This document shows positions 28,446 through 37,880 of a stretch of DNA of 61,343 nucleotides, one piece after another. The translations under genes and the position numbers were made by a program. Below the pieces are notes generated by a model. The model was not told the DNA's origin and did not search any database. It worked only from the letters and a program-made list of their open reading frames with translations. Position 1 is the stretch's first letter. Each line of letters starts with the position of its first letter. Source of the DNA: Rheinheimera sp. A13L (lineage in GTDB: Bacteria; Pseudomonadota; Gammaproteobacteria; Enterobacterales; Alteromonadaceae); NCBI RefSeq assembly GCF_000217935.1, contig NZ_AFHI01000022.1, forward strand, positions 1 through 61,343, in the 5' to 3' direction.

Positions 28446-30722
28446 ATGAAGGCAAAGTGGGGACTGTGGATTGTTGTACTTTTGTTCAGTGAGCTGTTGT
28501 TTGCCGCAGAGTCTGAAGTCACAGGGCAGGAGCCTTGTGCCAGAGTCAAAAACCGGCCTTGTATTGCTTTAGTTTTAGGGGGGGGCGGTGCTCGTGGCGG
28601 TGCTCATCTTGGTGTGATCCGGCAACTGGAACAGCAAGGTATACCTGTGGACCTCATAGTAGGTACCAGCATAGGTGCCTTTATTGGTGGTTTGTATGCT
28701 ACAGGTCACAGTCCGGATGAAATCCAGACGATCCTCGATCATTTGGAATGGAGTACAGGCTTTCGCGATAAAGTGCATCGTGATGAAATGCCTGTGCGAC
28801 GCAAACAGCAGCAGGATCAGTATCCTATCCGGCTGGGTCTGGGCTTAGGTCGCTCAGGCGTGAAAATCCCTAAAGGTGTGTTGTTAGGTCAGGCTATGGC
28901 TGAGCTGATTTTAGAAGCTTATGGTGCCCAGTTAAATCATAGTCATTTTGACCAGTTGCCAATTCCATTTCGTGCTGTGGCTGCAGACTTAACCAACAGA
29001 GAAACTGTGGTCATGAGTCAGGGCAGCTTGTTACAAGCCGTGCAGGCTTCTATGTCGATCCCCGGAGTAGTGCGGCCTATGGAACTTAACGGCCGGGTGT
29101 TGGTGGATGGTGGTGTGGCAAACAACTTACCTGTCAGCATTGCAAAAAGTCTGGGCGCAGACAGAGTCATAGCCGTCGCTATTGATGCTCCCTTGCTAAG
29201 TAAAGAACAGTTGGATTCTGCTTTTGCCGTGACTGATCAGTTAACCAATTTTTTAGTGCGTCAGGTGGTTGACCAACAAATTGCTTTGTTAGGACCAGAG
29301 GATTTATTGCTCCATCCGGATGTAGCAACCATTGGTACTCTGGATTTTGATAAGTTACCCCAATCCGTCGAAGCTGGCCTATTGAGTGCACAACAGCAAG
29401 CCGAAGCATTAGCCGGTTTTTCCTATCCAGAACATTTTCCGGTGTGGCTGGCGGCTCACAGAGCAAAACAAGCAACCAGCGTTCAGGTTGATCGGATTGA
29501 GCTGGATAATCAAAGCCTGTTGTCCGATCAGGTGTTGTTACACAGGCTGGCGTTAAAAGAAGGCCAAAGTTACAACAGTAAAAAACTCAAAGAAGGTCTG
29601 CGACAGGTGTATGGCGTCGATACGCTGGAGCGGGTGTCTTTGCAGTTGGAGCAAAATAAACAAGGTGAAGACACCAGATTAAAAGTTCGGGCTGTGGAAA
29701 AAGGCTGGGGGCCTGGTTACCTGAATTTCCGTTTTACTATGGAAGATGACTTCCGTAATAAAAGATATTACCAACTGGCGGCGTCCTATACCTACACTAA
29801 TATTTCTGAGCTGGGTGCAGAGTGGCACAATGAATTGGCGCTGGGTACAGATAAACTGATTAGTTCAGAGTTGTATTGGCCCATCTTTACCCCTGCCACT
29901 TTTGTCAGTGCACAAATAATGCGCGATACCACTATTTTGGCTTTGGAGGATAGGGAAGGATTATCTCTGGGGGATTTATCCAATAAAGAAACTACAGTGA
30001 CAGCCAAAGCGGGCTGGAACTTGTCTGATCATGCCAGATTAAGTTCGGGCTGGACTGACAAAGATGGCTACTTCCGTATTCCAGTGTCAGGGGTGGAAGA
30101 GTTAGGTTTTAGCAAGCTGGGGTATCAACGTGAGGGACCAGTGTTGGATTTTGTCTGGGATAGATTAGATAACCCGGCTTTTCCAAGCAGGGGTTTTCGT
30201 ATTAGTGCCAACTGGCAGTGGCTGGATGACAGCGCTTTTGGACAGACCTACCGCAGCCGAAGTCATGCTGTTGAATTTCTGGCGGCCCGTAGTTTCTTTG
30301 AACGCCATATTTTGCGCACCCGTTGGCGTCATGAAAGTTATAAGCCTGGCGATCCTGATGTGGCAATGGAACAGTTTTCGTTGGGTGGTTTATTAAACCT
30401 GTCTGGTTATCCGAAAAACTATCTGTTTGGCAGCGAAGTGAAATTTGGCAGCCTGGTGTACTTGTATAAAATGAGTGAAAACAGATTCAGTATCATTAAT
30501 TCACCTTTTTATCTGGGCGCTTCACTGGAAAAAGGTTTGGTGCATGGCAATATGATCCAGCTCGAACGCCTTGCCAATGAAACCGACTGGATTTGGGCCG
30601 GCAGTATATTTGCAGGCTGGGATAGTCCTTTTGGCCCTGTCTATCTGGGGTACGGTCGGGCGGAAGACGATACGAATGGCAGGGCGTATCGCTACTACTT
30701 ATCTTTGGGGCACAATTTCTGA
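28446..30722 (+). CDS. Patatin-like phospholipase fused to an Omp85 barrel (PlpD-like)
   Basis: Signal peptide about 1-21, then a patatin lipase domain about 38-235: oxyanion hole GGGGARGGAH, nucleophile in GTSIGAF and catalytic Asp in DGGVANN. Next is a POTRA-like segment about 345-415, then a 16-strand-type surface-antigen barrel with FPSRGFRIS and terminal YYLSLGHNF. This is the type Vd autotransporter architecture of Pseudomonas PlpD (about 730 residues). A clear AGAGGAG precedes the start. A binding protein follows after 13 bases. Confidence 0.92.
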   Translation: MKAKWGLWIVVLLFSELLFAAESEVTGQEPCARVKNRPCIALVLGGGGARGGAHLGVIRQLEQQGIPVDLIVGTSIGAFIGGLYATGHSPDEIQTILDHLEWSTGFRDKVHRDEMPVRRKQQQDQYPIRLGLGLGRSGVKIPKGVLLGQAMAELILEAYGAQLNHSHFDQLPIPFRAVAADLTNRETVVMSQGSLLQAVQASMSIPGVVRPMELNGRVLVDGGVANNLPVSIAKSLGADRVIAVAIDAPLLSKEQLDSAFAVTDQLTNFLVRQVVDQQIALLGPEDLLLHPDVATIGTLDFDKLPQSVEAGLLSAQQQAEALAGFSYPEHFPVWLAAHRAKQATSVQVDRIELDNQSLLSDQVLLHRLALKEGQSYNSKKLKEGLRQVYGVDTLERVSLQLEQNKQGEDTRLKVRAVEKGWGPGYLNFRFTMEDDFRNKRYYQLAASYTYTNISELGAEWHNELALGTDKLISSELYWPIFTPATFVSAQIMRDTTILALEDREGLSLGDLSNKETTVTAKAGWNLSDHARLSSGWTDKDGYFRIPVSGVEELGFSKLGYQREGPVLDFVWDRLDNPAFPSRGFRISANWQWLDDSAFGQTYRSRSHAVEFLAARSFFERHILRTRWRHESYKPGDPDVAMEQFSLGGLLNLSGYPKNYLFGSEVKFGSLVYLYKMSENRFSIINSPFYLGASLEKGLVHGNMIQLERLANETDWIWAGSIFAGWDSPFGPVYLGYGRAEDDTNGRAYRYYLSLGHNF

Positions 30723-30735
30723 GCAGGGTGGAATA

Positions 30736-31476
30736 ATGAATAAGATCAGTGGCTGGTTAGTGGTGCTTTTGTGTTCTTTTCCTTGCCTGGCAAGCTCAGT
30801 GCAAACAGAGTTGAGGGTCGGTTTGAGTCAAAACACCGCACCACAAAAACAAGGCAACACCCTGCATTTTGAAACTGAATTGTTTCGACAGTTACTGAAT
30901 GAGCTTGGCTATCGGGTGAAGTTTGTTGCCGTTCCACACGCCAGACTCAGCCGCATGTTACAAAATAACCAACTGGATATGGCAGCACGACAAAGTGAAA
31001 AGCCTGTTACCGGGATGTTTTATAGTCAGCCTTATCTGGAGTTTCATAACCTGGTATTTGCGTTGTCCGATTTTCCAGACTCGCTGCAGAATATGCATGA
31101 GATGAGTCGTTATTCTGTGGTCAGTTTTCATAATGCGGCCACAATTCTCGGTACTGAATTTAATCAGGTGATTCAGAATTCACCTTCTTATAGAGAAGTG
31201 GTGGATCAGGAACAGGCCATTGACATGCTGCTGCAACAGCGCACTGCGTTGCTGGTGCTGGATAAGGTGACGTTTTATCGGCGCTGGGCCGAGAGAGGCT
31301 TGGCTGTCAATCAGGTGAAAAGTTTTGATTTATTTCCAAAAGCCGAGTATCACATTGGTTTTACTGATCAGAAGTTACAACAACAGGTGAGCCAACTTCT
31401 GCAAAAATGGCAGGATTCTGGCCGGGTTGAACAACTGCAAAAACAAACCCGGCAGTTGAGTCAGTCTTTGAATTAG
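30736..31476 (+). CDS. Periplasmic solute-binding-like protein
   Basis: Signal peptide about 1-20 (WLVVLLCSFPCLASS) and a type II periplasmic binding fold of the SBP_bac_3 kind, 246 residues: TELRVGLSQNTAP, LDMAARQSEKPVTGMFYSQPY and a C-terminal amphipathic helix. No permease or ATPase gene is adjacent, so transport is doubtful; alternatively a sensor or enzyme-like relative. ATG at 30736, 13 bases after the patatin gene, probably co-transcribed. Confidence 0.8.
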   Translation: MNKISGWLVVLLCSFPCLASSVQTELRVGLSQNTAPQKQGNTLHFETELFRQLLNELGYRVKFVAVPHARLSRMLQNNQLDMAARQSEKPVTGMFYSQPYLEFHNLVFALSDFPDSLQNMHEMSRYSVVSFHNAATILGTEFNQVIQNSPSYREVVDQEQAIDMLLQQRTALLVLDKVTFYRRWAERGLAVNQVKSFDLFPKAEYHIGFTDQKLQQQVSQLLQKWQDSGRVEQLQKQTRQLSQSLN

Positions 31477-31928
31477 CCTTGTTCTGTCAGCTTTTTCGCA
31501 CTTTCTTTGATCAGTTGTTCTTTTTGTTTTTGCAGTATTTCCAGCTGAGTTTTCTCAGCTTGCGTCAGTTCGCCTTCTTTACTGAGCAGCGCTTCAATTT
31601 TCTTTTCTATTTCTTCCAGTTTTTTCCTGTCTATGCCCATTTTGGCATCCAGCACTTGCAACATCAAAGTATCGAGCCTGTCCGGCTCTTCTTTATCAGG
31701 CTTGTTATTGGTTTCATTATTTTTTTGAGTTGTGCCCTCTGATGCAGGGGTTCTGTTGCGTGTTGCCAGATGTTGATAGGTCATATCCGGAACGGGTTTG
31801 CCAGCCGATAGACTGACTTTGTCGGTAGAAGGCTCTTCACTAAATATTCTGTCTTTGCCAAAAGAGGGGGACTTCACCAGTTGACTATCCAGTCCAGGCG
31901 ACTGTGTTACACCGGAAATACCGAACAT
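31473..31928 (-). CDS. Hypothetical coiled-coil protein
   Basis: Unrecognised 151-residue protein. The N-terminal half is polar and disordered-looking (Thr, Asn, Pro, Lys). Residues about 90-148 are a Lys/Glu/Leu/Gln-rich coiled coil (KLEEIEKKIEALLS and LEILQKQKEQL). No signal peptide or TM. The ATG at 31928 follows AGGAG with a 6-base spacing. The 3' end overlaps the convergent binding-protein gene by 4 bases. Resembles small accessory proteins found in Alteromonadales, role unknown. Confidence 0.7.
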   Translation of the reverse strand: MFGISGVTQSPGLDSQLVKSPSFGKDRIFSEEPSTDKVSLSAGKPVPDMTYQHLATRNRTPASEGTTQKNNETNNKPDKEEPDRLDTLMLQVLDAKMGIDRKKLEEIEKKIEALLSKEGELTQAEKTQLEILQKQKEQLIKESAKKLTEQG

Positions 31929-32114
31929 GCTAATCTCCTGAGCTTTATGCCGGGTCATCTGAAGCGACCTGTTGCTTAAACAGGAGCAAATTTGGTGCCA
32001 TAGTTGTGTGGTATAAAAACGCAGGAAAATAGCGGATTATGGCTCGAATTACGGCAAAATCTGGCCGTTTTTCACATCTTTTTACATGAAACTTGCCGTC
32101 AGCTATGCCGCAGC

Positions 32115-33059
32115 TTACAACTGATTGCAGCTGAATTGGCGTTGATACTGACGGGGGCTTAACCCTAATTGCTTTTGAAACTGCTGACGCAGGTTCAATG
32201 CTGAACCAAAACCTGTCAGATCACTAATTTGTTCTATCGAATGTTGACCTTGTTCCAGATAATGCTGCACCAGCTGTAATCGCTGCTGCACTAACCACTG
32301 CAGTGGGCTTAACCCTGTACTGGCTTTAAAATGCCGATCAAAACTGCGTCTGGACATACCCGCTTGATCGGCCATTTGCTCAATAGCTATAGGTTGATCC
32401 AGATGTAATAAAGCCCAGTCCATGGTGGTGCTGAGTAAATTGGTTTTTTTCTGTAGCGGTTGTGCGACAAATTGCGCTTGTCCACCTTGGCGATGAGCGG
32501 AAATGACCGCTCTTTTGGCCACCTGATTGGCGATTTCAAAGCCAAAATCCCGCCGGATCACGGCCAGGCCTAAATCCAGAGCCGCCGCACTGCCCGCCGA
32601 GCAACCTATCTGGCCATCAAAGCAATAGAGCACATTTTGCTGATACCTGCTGTCGGGGTAACGCCGTTGAAATTCATCGGCATAGCGCCAGTGGGTCGTG
32701 GCCGCTTTGTCTTTAAGTACACCAAGTTCTGCCAGCAAAAATGCGCCTGAACAAAACGAAATCAGCCGGACACCCCGCTTATAAGCTGCAATTAACTGAC
32801 TGCGCAGCACAGCTGGGGGTTCAGGCTGCGACACGGACCAGTTTGGGATCAAAATCGTATCGTAGCCTGTTAAATCCTGCACCTGAGGTACCAGCAATTG
32901 CAGGCCACCTGTTGCCATGAAAGGCCCCTGATGAAAACTGATGATATCGGTCTGATACCAGTTTGGGTATTCAGGCCGGCTTAATGCAAACAACTCTGAA
33001 GCGCAACCCAACTCAAAAGTAGCTACTGCAGGGCCTAATAAAATAGCAACTTTATGCAT
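32115..33059 (-). CDS. GlxA/FtrA-family AraC transcriptional regulator
   Basis: N-terminal DJ-1/PfpI-like domain about 1-170 (catalytic-type Cys in SFCSGAFLLAELG) joined to two AraC helix-turn-helix motifs (IEQMADQAGMSRRSFDRHFK; IEQISDLTGFGSALNLRQQFQKQL). Probable DNA-binding activator. Ligand unknown. ATG at 33059 follows GGAG at 7 bases. It is divergent from the rhodanese gene, which is a plausible target. Confidence 0.9.
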   Translation of the reverse strand: MHKVAILLGPAVATFELGCASELFALSRPEYPNWYQTDIISFHQGPFMATGGLQLLVPQVQDLTGYDTILIPNWSVSQPEPPAVLRSQLIAAYKRGVRLISFCSGAFLLAELGVLKDKAATTHWRYADEFQRRYPDSRYQQNVLYCFDGQIGCSAGSAAALDLGLAVIRRDFGFEIANQVAKRAVISAHRQGGQAQFVAQPLQKKTNLLSTTMDWALLHLDQPIAIEQMADQAGMSRRSFDRHFKASTGLSPLQWLVQQRLQLVQHYLEQGQHSIEQISDLTGFGSALNLRQQFQKQLGLSPRQYQRQFSCNQL

Positions 33060-33213
33060 GAGAGCGCTCCGAAGCAGCTTGAACACCAGATTTGGCTTAA
33101 TACTATCTTATTGTGTCTTTTCAGCCAATGGTGTTGGCTGTGCCTGCGGACTAGAGTACTGCTGAACATCATCAAGGCTTTGATACAAAGCATTTCATAC
33201 AGGAATCATACTT

Positions 33214-33606
33214 ATGTCATCTATGGTATCCAGACCAACAGCAGCAGGATCTGAGCAGGCTGTGGCCCATTTTAGCGCTTTATTACAGTTTGAAACCGAT
33301 TGTTGGGATCTGCACCATGCCATCAGCAATAAGCGGCAGGATTTTATATTGCTGGATGTGCGGGGAGAGGCGGCTTATCAGCAAGGCCATTTGCCTGAAG
33401 CTGTGTCCTTTCCACATAGCCGGATTTCTGCTGAAAGCCTTGCGCTTTATCCGGCTGATACCTTGTTTGTTGTCTATTGCGCTGGGCCACATTGTAATGG
33501 TGCAGACAAAGCGGCGTTAAAACTGGCTCAATTACAGAGGCCTGTTAAAAAGATGATAGGTGGAGTGACGGGGTGGTTTGATGAAGGTTTTGAGTTGGTC
33601 TGTTAA
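33214..33606 (+). CDS. Rhodanese-like sulfurtransferase
   Basis: Single-domain rhodanese of 130 residues. Seen: FILLDVRGEAAYQQGHLPEAVSFPH and active-site loop YCAGPHCNGAD with the catalytic Cys. It may handle persulfide sulphur; specific role unknown. Convergent overlap of 4 bases with the DUF3429 gene. Lies divergent from the GlxA regulator. Confidence 0.88.
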   Translation: MSSMVSRPTAAGSEQAVAHFSALLQFETDCWDLHHAISNKRQDFILLDVRGEAAYQQGHLPEAVSFPHSRISAESLALYPADTLFVVYCAGPHCNGADKAALKLAQLQRPVKKMIGGVTGWFDEGFELVC

Positions 33607-34013
33607 ATAGACCACCAGTACAGCAGGTGACAGATCACAACCACAGTCGTCAACTGATTTCTCAATCTGTGATAGGCAGGGCTGTAATTTAACAGGCTGC
33701 CTTGTCTGAGCTCAATCAGCCGCACTGCGATATAAGCAGCAGCAAGAACCAGAAGTTGGTGTTGTGGTAACAGCAGGCTACTAAACCAGCCAACCAGAGC
33801 GATACTCACCACCCAAACAGGCAAAGTGAGTCCGGATTGCCGATAAAACACAGGCCAGAGTACCCCAGCCATAAAGGCCAGGATAATCTGGCTATAACTT
33901 TGGAATGCAGTAAAGGGCAAGCTGAACGCTAAAAGTTGAGGCCATAGCTGTAAAGAAGTCAGGCCGATAAAAGGCAGCAAGCCTGCATAACCTAGAATGT
34001 GGATCAGTCGCAT
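33603..34013 (-). CDS. DUF3429 membrane protein
   Basis: 136-residue integral membrane protein with about five TM helices (LIHILGYAGLLPFIG; FMAGVLWPVFY) matching DUF3429. ATG at 34013 begins MRLIHILGY; an extension to 34055 adds 14 residues without a better ribosome site. Function unknown. Confidence 0.8.
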   Translation of the reverse strand: MRLIHILGYAGLLPFIGLTSLQLWPQLLAFSLPFTAFQSYSQIILAFMAGVLWPVFYRQSGLTLPVWVVSIALVGWFSSLLLPQHQLLVLAAAYIAVRLIELRQGSLLNYSPAYHRLRNQLTTVVVICHLLYWWSI

Positions 34014-34075
34014 GAAAAAGTACCAATAAAGAAATGAACTTCTTATACGCAGCAAAAGATGTTATGGATGAAAAG

Positions 34076-34111
34076 CAAAAAAAAGAGGGAGAACCACAGG
34101 GGTTTCCCTCA
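34076..34111 (-). terminator. Minus-strand terminator with no visible intact gene before it
   Basis: Arms GAGGGA-g-AACC (34085-34095) and GGTT-TCCCTC (34101-34110), loop ACAGG, one-base bulge, with eight A residues at 34077-34084 that read as a U8 tract on the minus strand. Nothing intact on the minus strand feeds it; a short open frame 34137-34262 ends just upstream. Confidence 0.7.
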
Positions 34112-34301
34112 TAAAAATCCAGGACAATCCAGAGAGTTAAAGCAACACGTTGACAGGGTTCGCACTTAACTGGGGCTCATTATCCGGCTGAACCGTGGCA
34201 TTTTTATGACAAGTTGATAAAGCTTTCGCGACACTTGCCAAGCCGCTTGCTTTACGGTTCACTGCTAGCAGAAGCAAGCCAAAGCTGCAGTAGGAGCGTG
34301 A

Positions 34302-35084
34302 ATGTTAAAGAAATACCTGCAACAAATTCGTCAGGGCAAGCCTGTGCATTATGGTCGTATGCTGGAATTGCTGCCGCCGCTGTTTTATCAGAAAAAGTCA
34401 GAAATCTTTAAAGTGCGACAGTTAGGCTCGGGTCGCTGGCAGGTGAGTATTGTATCTGAAACCTTATTTCGCCAGCTTGAACTGCAGGCGCTGCAGCCTG
34501 CATCACGCAAAGAAGCGGCTCAGACTGGCAACTCGCATCAGGTGAATACCTCTTTTGGTTATCAATTGGTGTATCACCAGTTGTGTCAGAACCGGCAACC
34601 TGAAGTGGTGGTGCTGGATGGCACTGATCACTATCAGAGTTATCAGGTGAAACCGACCTTGCTGCTGATTGAAAATGAAGAATGTTTTTTCCGTTACCAG
34701 CAGTTACTTCCGGTCTGTGGTCAGATGCTGGCGCTGGATTTTTCTCTGCACAACACTGATATTGGTTTTGCCTCTGGCAGCAAAGCCAGCAGTGCTTTGC
34801 TGATGCCCTTTTATCAGCAATACCAGCAAATTTATTGCGCTTTTGATTTTGATGCTGCCGCTTTAGAGCTTTTTGATTTATTAAAACAGCGGCTGGGTGA
34901 CAAACTGATTTTTGTCACTCCAGCAGATTTCAGCCCCTGGATGGCCTTGTTTAACAATAAACCCAGGCATCCAAATCAGTTGGCCAAAGCCATAGAACTG
35001 GCTGAAAAACACCACTTTTATGGCTTACTGGACGCCTTGCAACAAAAAGGCTGTTTTTTAGAGCAAGAGGCACTGTTAAGCTGA
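34302..35084 (+). CDS. Orphan protein resembling the Toprim (JetD/MksG C-terminal) domain
   Basis: Unnamed 260-residue protein. The C-terminal half looks like the Toprim-bearing DUF2220 domain of Wadjet JetD: LLLIENEE at 120-127 (candidate Toprim Glu), YCAFDFDAAALELFDLL at 178-194 (candidate DxD), and a closing CFLEQEALL at 251-259 as at JetD ends. The N-terminal third is basic and may bind DNA. No JetABC/MksBEF (condensin) genes flank it. ATG at 34302 is preceded by AGGAGCGTGA. Family membership is my inference from motifs and needs a profile search. Confidence 0.55.
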   Translation: MLKKYLQQIRQGKPVHYGRMLELLPPLFYQKKSEIFKVRQLGSGRWQVSIVSETLFRQLELQALQPASRKEAAQTGNSHQVNTSFGYQLVYHQLCQNRQPEVVVLDGTDHYQSYQVKPTLLLIENEECFFRYQQLLPVCGQMLALDFSLHNTDIGFASGSKASSALLMPFYQQYQQIYCAFDFDAAALELFDLLKQRLGDKLIFVTPADFSPWMALFNNKPRHPNQLAKAIELAEKHHFYGLLDALQQKGCFLEQEALLS

Positions 35085-35102
35085 GGCTGCCTTGTTTTGT
35101 GG

Positions 35103-37712
35103 CTAAGTGGTTGTTTCAGCTCGTTGTAAACGCTGAAACAGCCAGCCAAGTAACACCAGACTCAAACCTAACCCGATAAAAGACAGGGCTCTGAGTACCC
35201 CTGTTAAGTCGTTTAAATCCACCACAAAAACTTTCAGCACCACAACACTTAACAATACAAAACCTGCTTTGCGGGCTCTGGCTTTGTTTTGCCATTGCGC
35301 CAGTAAGACAGTGGTGATGGCAATGACTAAAAACACCAGCGAATAACTGTATTGTTCTGCGACTGACGTTGGCAAACTCAGCAGTAGTTGCCCATCTTGC
35401 CAGAAATGCCGGATAGAGCCCGTCAGATACAAAGTTGCAGTGCCAACCGCTGTGTATAAGGCAGATGTGGTCAGGCGAGCGGATAACGGTAAGCGACTAA
35501 AAGCCCAGAATATCAAAGCCGGTAAACCCCATATCAACAGCAACAGGTTCAGCAGGGGGAATGAGCCCAGAGGCGCTGCATGCCAGAACGGGTTTTGTGC
35601 CAGACTGAGCTGCAGATGCGCCAGCGCAACCAATACCACTAAAGTTGAAGCCGCAATACGATAAAGAGAAGCTGTGCTGCCAGCCCTGCTACTGCGCCAC
35701 TGGTATACCCAGGCCAGTAATAGCCAGTTAAAGGCCTGAATACTCAGGGTCTTGAAGTTCATGTCGGTGAAATCAACCACAGCATCATTGAGCCAGAATT
35801 GGGTTTGTACTGTGATAAACACTGCAACTAAATGCAATAAAGCCCCTTCCAGATAACTGCGAAGTGTAGTCGAAAACCATAAATACCAACTCAGTGCAAA
35901 ACAGAAAAGGGCAACAGGGTAGACCACAAAAGACCAGTGCAATCCCAGTAAAAACTCATTCTCATAGCGCCCCATCAGAGGTGCTGTGGTCAGACGAATT
36001 AACACTGCAGCACCAATCAGCTTCATCAACCAGTGTGGCACCGGCATCCTGAGCTTGATGCCAAGAAGAGTCAGCAGCACCAGTTGAGCCGCTATAGCTA
36101 AAGTTAAAGCGGCATCGGCAAGCCATAAGGTAAAACATAAGGTCAACGCAAAATTGGCACCAGCCATCTGAATAAAAGCAGCAGCTTTATGGCTGGTTTT
36201 AAGCGCCATAGCACTTTGAGCTGCAACCAGCACCAAGGCCAGTACAGTCCAGAATAATTGGATCTGTTGTTGCACTTCAGGCTTTGCCTGGCCGTGACTT
36301 AAACCCAATAACAACACGGGCAGGGCTGCCAAAACGCTGCTCCATTGCAGACGCTCTGGCCACTTCAGCGCGACACTGACCATTGGCACTGTAAATACAG
36401 CCACCAGCAGCAAATGTTGATTTAGGCTGGTGCTGCTCAGCACATAAGGGTCTGCAGATAAGGTCAAAGGCTCCAGTAAAAGCCAGCACAAGGCGGGTAT
36501 AAAACTAAGCCAAAGCAGTAGTTCTGATTTGCTGTCCGTGGCGGCGCAGCACTGCAGTAGCAAAATGAACAGCAGCATGCCGCTAAAACTGATGAGATCT
36601 GCGGTATGAAGCAGGGCACAGCACGCCAATAGCAGCAACGCCAGAGCCAGTATCAGCTCGCGGCTGAAGGGCCACCACTGGCGCATCGGCTGAGGGCTCA
36701 ATTCCAGATGCTGTGCTTTAAAGCCGATACGGGGTAACCAGACGAGCAACACAAAGCTGCCACAAAGTACCAGCCAGAAGGCCCATAACTGATCCGAAGT
36801 CGCAATCCAGATAGCAGCAAAAAGCCACAAAAGATGGGCCGACATGGGTAGCCACCAAAGCCATGGTCTTTTTACTTTCTGCTCGACCAGCACCGAAGAG
36901 GCCGTCACCAGCGAAATATAAGCCAGTAAAGCCGGTACATTGCCCGAGTCTGTGGATACCAGCACAGGCACAACATAAGCGCCAACAATACCAATGAACG
37001 CCAATAAAGGCCCTTGCCGCAAGGACAACCAGGATGCAGCTAAAGCAATAATAGCTAAGAATGGAAAAGCAACGGCAGGGCTAATCAACTGATACCAGTC
37101 GAGAGCAACCAGCACAGCAGCGTAAAGGCTGATAAAACCACCGCTGGACAAAGCAGCTGGCGCATAGTTGTTCAGCGCATGCCCCTGACTGCGTTTATGC
37201 AGCCATTCGCTGCCGATAATTAAAGCCAGACCAAAAGCCATGCCGGAGGCAATACGTAAAGAAGGGGATAACCAGCCAGCGTCCAATGAATGTTTGACTA
37301 AAAAGATACCACCTAAAGCCAGGGCTAAAGCACCAAGCCAGACCATACCTCTTTTAATCAGTTGTTGTTCTATCCAGCCCGATACAGAGGAGAAAAAATC
37401 ATCAGAAGGCGATGCTGTGTGTTTTTCTGTTAGTGGAGCAGGCCGGGCTTGAGGCATAACAGCTAAGGGGTTGAGTGGATTCAAAGCTGCTGCAACGACT
37501 GGCTGACCCATAGATGGTGCCGCCACAACGGGTGCTATTGCAACAGACTCTGGATCCTGTTTTATCTCAGAGGTGGATGGGGTTTTGCCATTGAGCTGCT
37601 TTTTCAGTGCTGCCAGTTCAGCTTTGATTTGGTTGAGCTGCAGCAGGGCGCCGATACCACAAAGTGCACCAATAATGACAATAATACTGACTAAAAAAAG
37701 CAGACTTGTCAT
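35103..37712 (-). CDS. DUF2339 giant polytopic membrane protein
   Basis: 869 residues. A short N-terminal TM and coiled coil (LAALKKQLNG) is followed by a Pro-rich linker to about 105 and then some 25 hydrophobic helices to the end. This is the DUF2339 arrangement. The signature GMVWLGALALALGGIFLVKHSL is present around 118-140. Function unknown; the family is often thought to be a polymer or lipid membrane factor, unproven. Confidence 0.85.
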   Translation of the reverse strand: MTSLLFLVSIIVIIGALCGIGALLQLNQIKAELAALKKQLNGKTPSTSEIKQDPESVAIAPVVAAPSMGQPVVAAALNPLNPLAVMPQARPAPLTEKHTASPSDDFFSSVSGWIEQQLIKRGMVWLGALALALGGIFLVKHSLDAGWLSPSLRIASGMAFGLALIIGSEWLHKRSQGHALNNYAPAALSSGGFISLYAAVLVALDWYQLISPAVAFPFLAIIALAASWLSLRQGPLLAFIGIVGAYVVPVLVSTDSGNVPALLAYISLVTASSVLVEQKVKRPWLWWLPMSAHLLWLFAAIWIATSDQLWAFWLVLCGSFVLLVWLPRIGFKAQHLELSPQPMRQWWPFSRELILALALLLLACCALLHTADLISFSGMLLFILLLQCCAATDSKSELLLWLSFIPALCWLLLEPLTLSADPYVLSSTSLNQHLLLVAVFTVPMVSVALKWPERLQWSSVLAALPVLLLGLSHGQAKPEVQQQIQLFWTVLALVLVAAQSAMALKTSHKAAAFIQMAGANFALTLCFTLWLADAALTLAIAAQLVLLTLLGIKLRMPVPHWLMKLIGAAVLIRLTTAPLMGRYENEFLLGLHWSFVVYPVALFCFALSWYLWFSTTLRSYLEGALLHLVAVFITVQTQFWLNDAVVDFTDMNFKTLSIQAFNWLLLAWVYQWRSSRAGSTASLYRIAASTLVVLVALAHLQLSLAQNPFWHAAPLGSFPLLNLLLLIWGLPALIFWAFSRLPLSARLTTSALYTAVGTATLYLTGSIRHFWQDGQLLLSLPTSVAEQYSYSLVFLVIAITTVLLAQWQNKARARKAGFVLLSVVVLKVFVVDLNDLTGVLRALSFIGLGLSLVLLGWLFQRLQRAETTT

Positions 37713-37880
37713 ACATCAGCCCTGAACATGGATAGATGAAAAGCCATCCGGACACTCCATTGTATAAGTGATTAACATCAAAGAAACATCAGCTTAAACC
37801 AGCTGGAACAGAAAAGGAATGCAAAGGCGGGATAGTCAATGGACAGGCCGCGACTGAATGCCGCGGCCTGAACAGAGTAT
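37713..37880. other. Spacer with a GC-rich hairpin
   Basis: Between the DUF2339 start and the repeat element. It holds a perfect 9-bp stem CAGGCCGCG / CGCGGCCTG (37844-37852 and 37862-37870, loop 9) without a following T-run. It may be the original terminator of the sodium channel gene, now cut off by the repeat. No gene seen. Confidence 0.5.

Noticed and set aside
30571-30735. Upstream extension of the binding protein gene
   Set aside because: Runs inside the patatin gene in another frame. The signal peptide begins at 30736.
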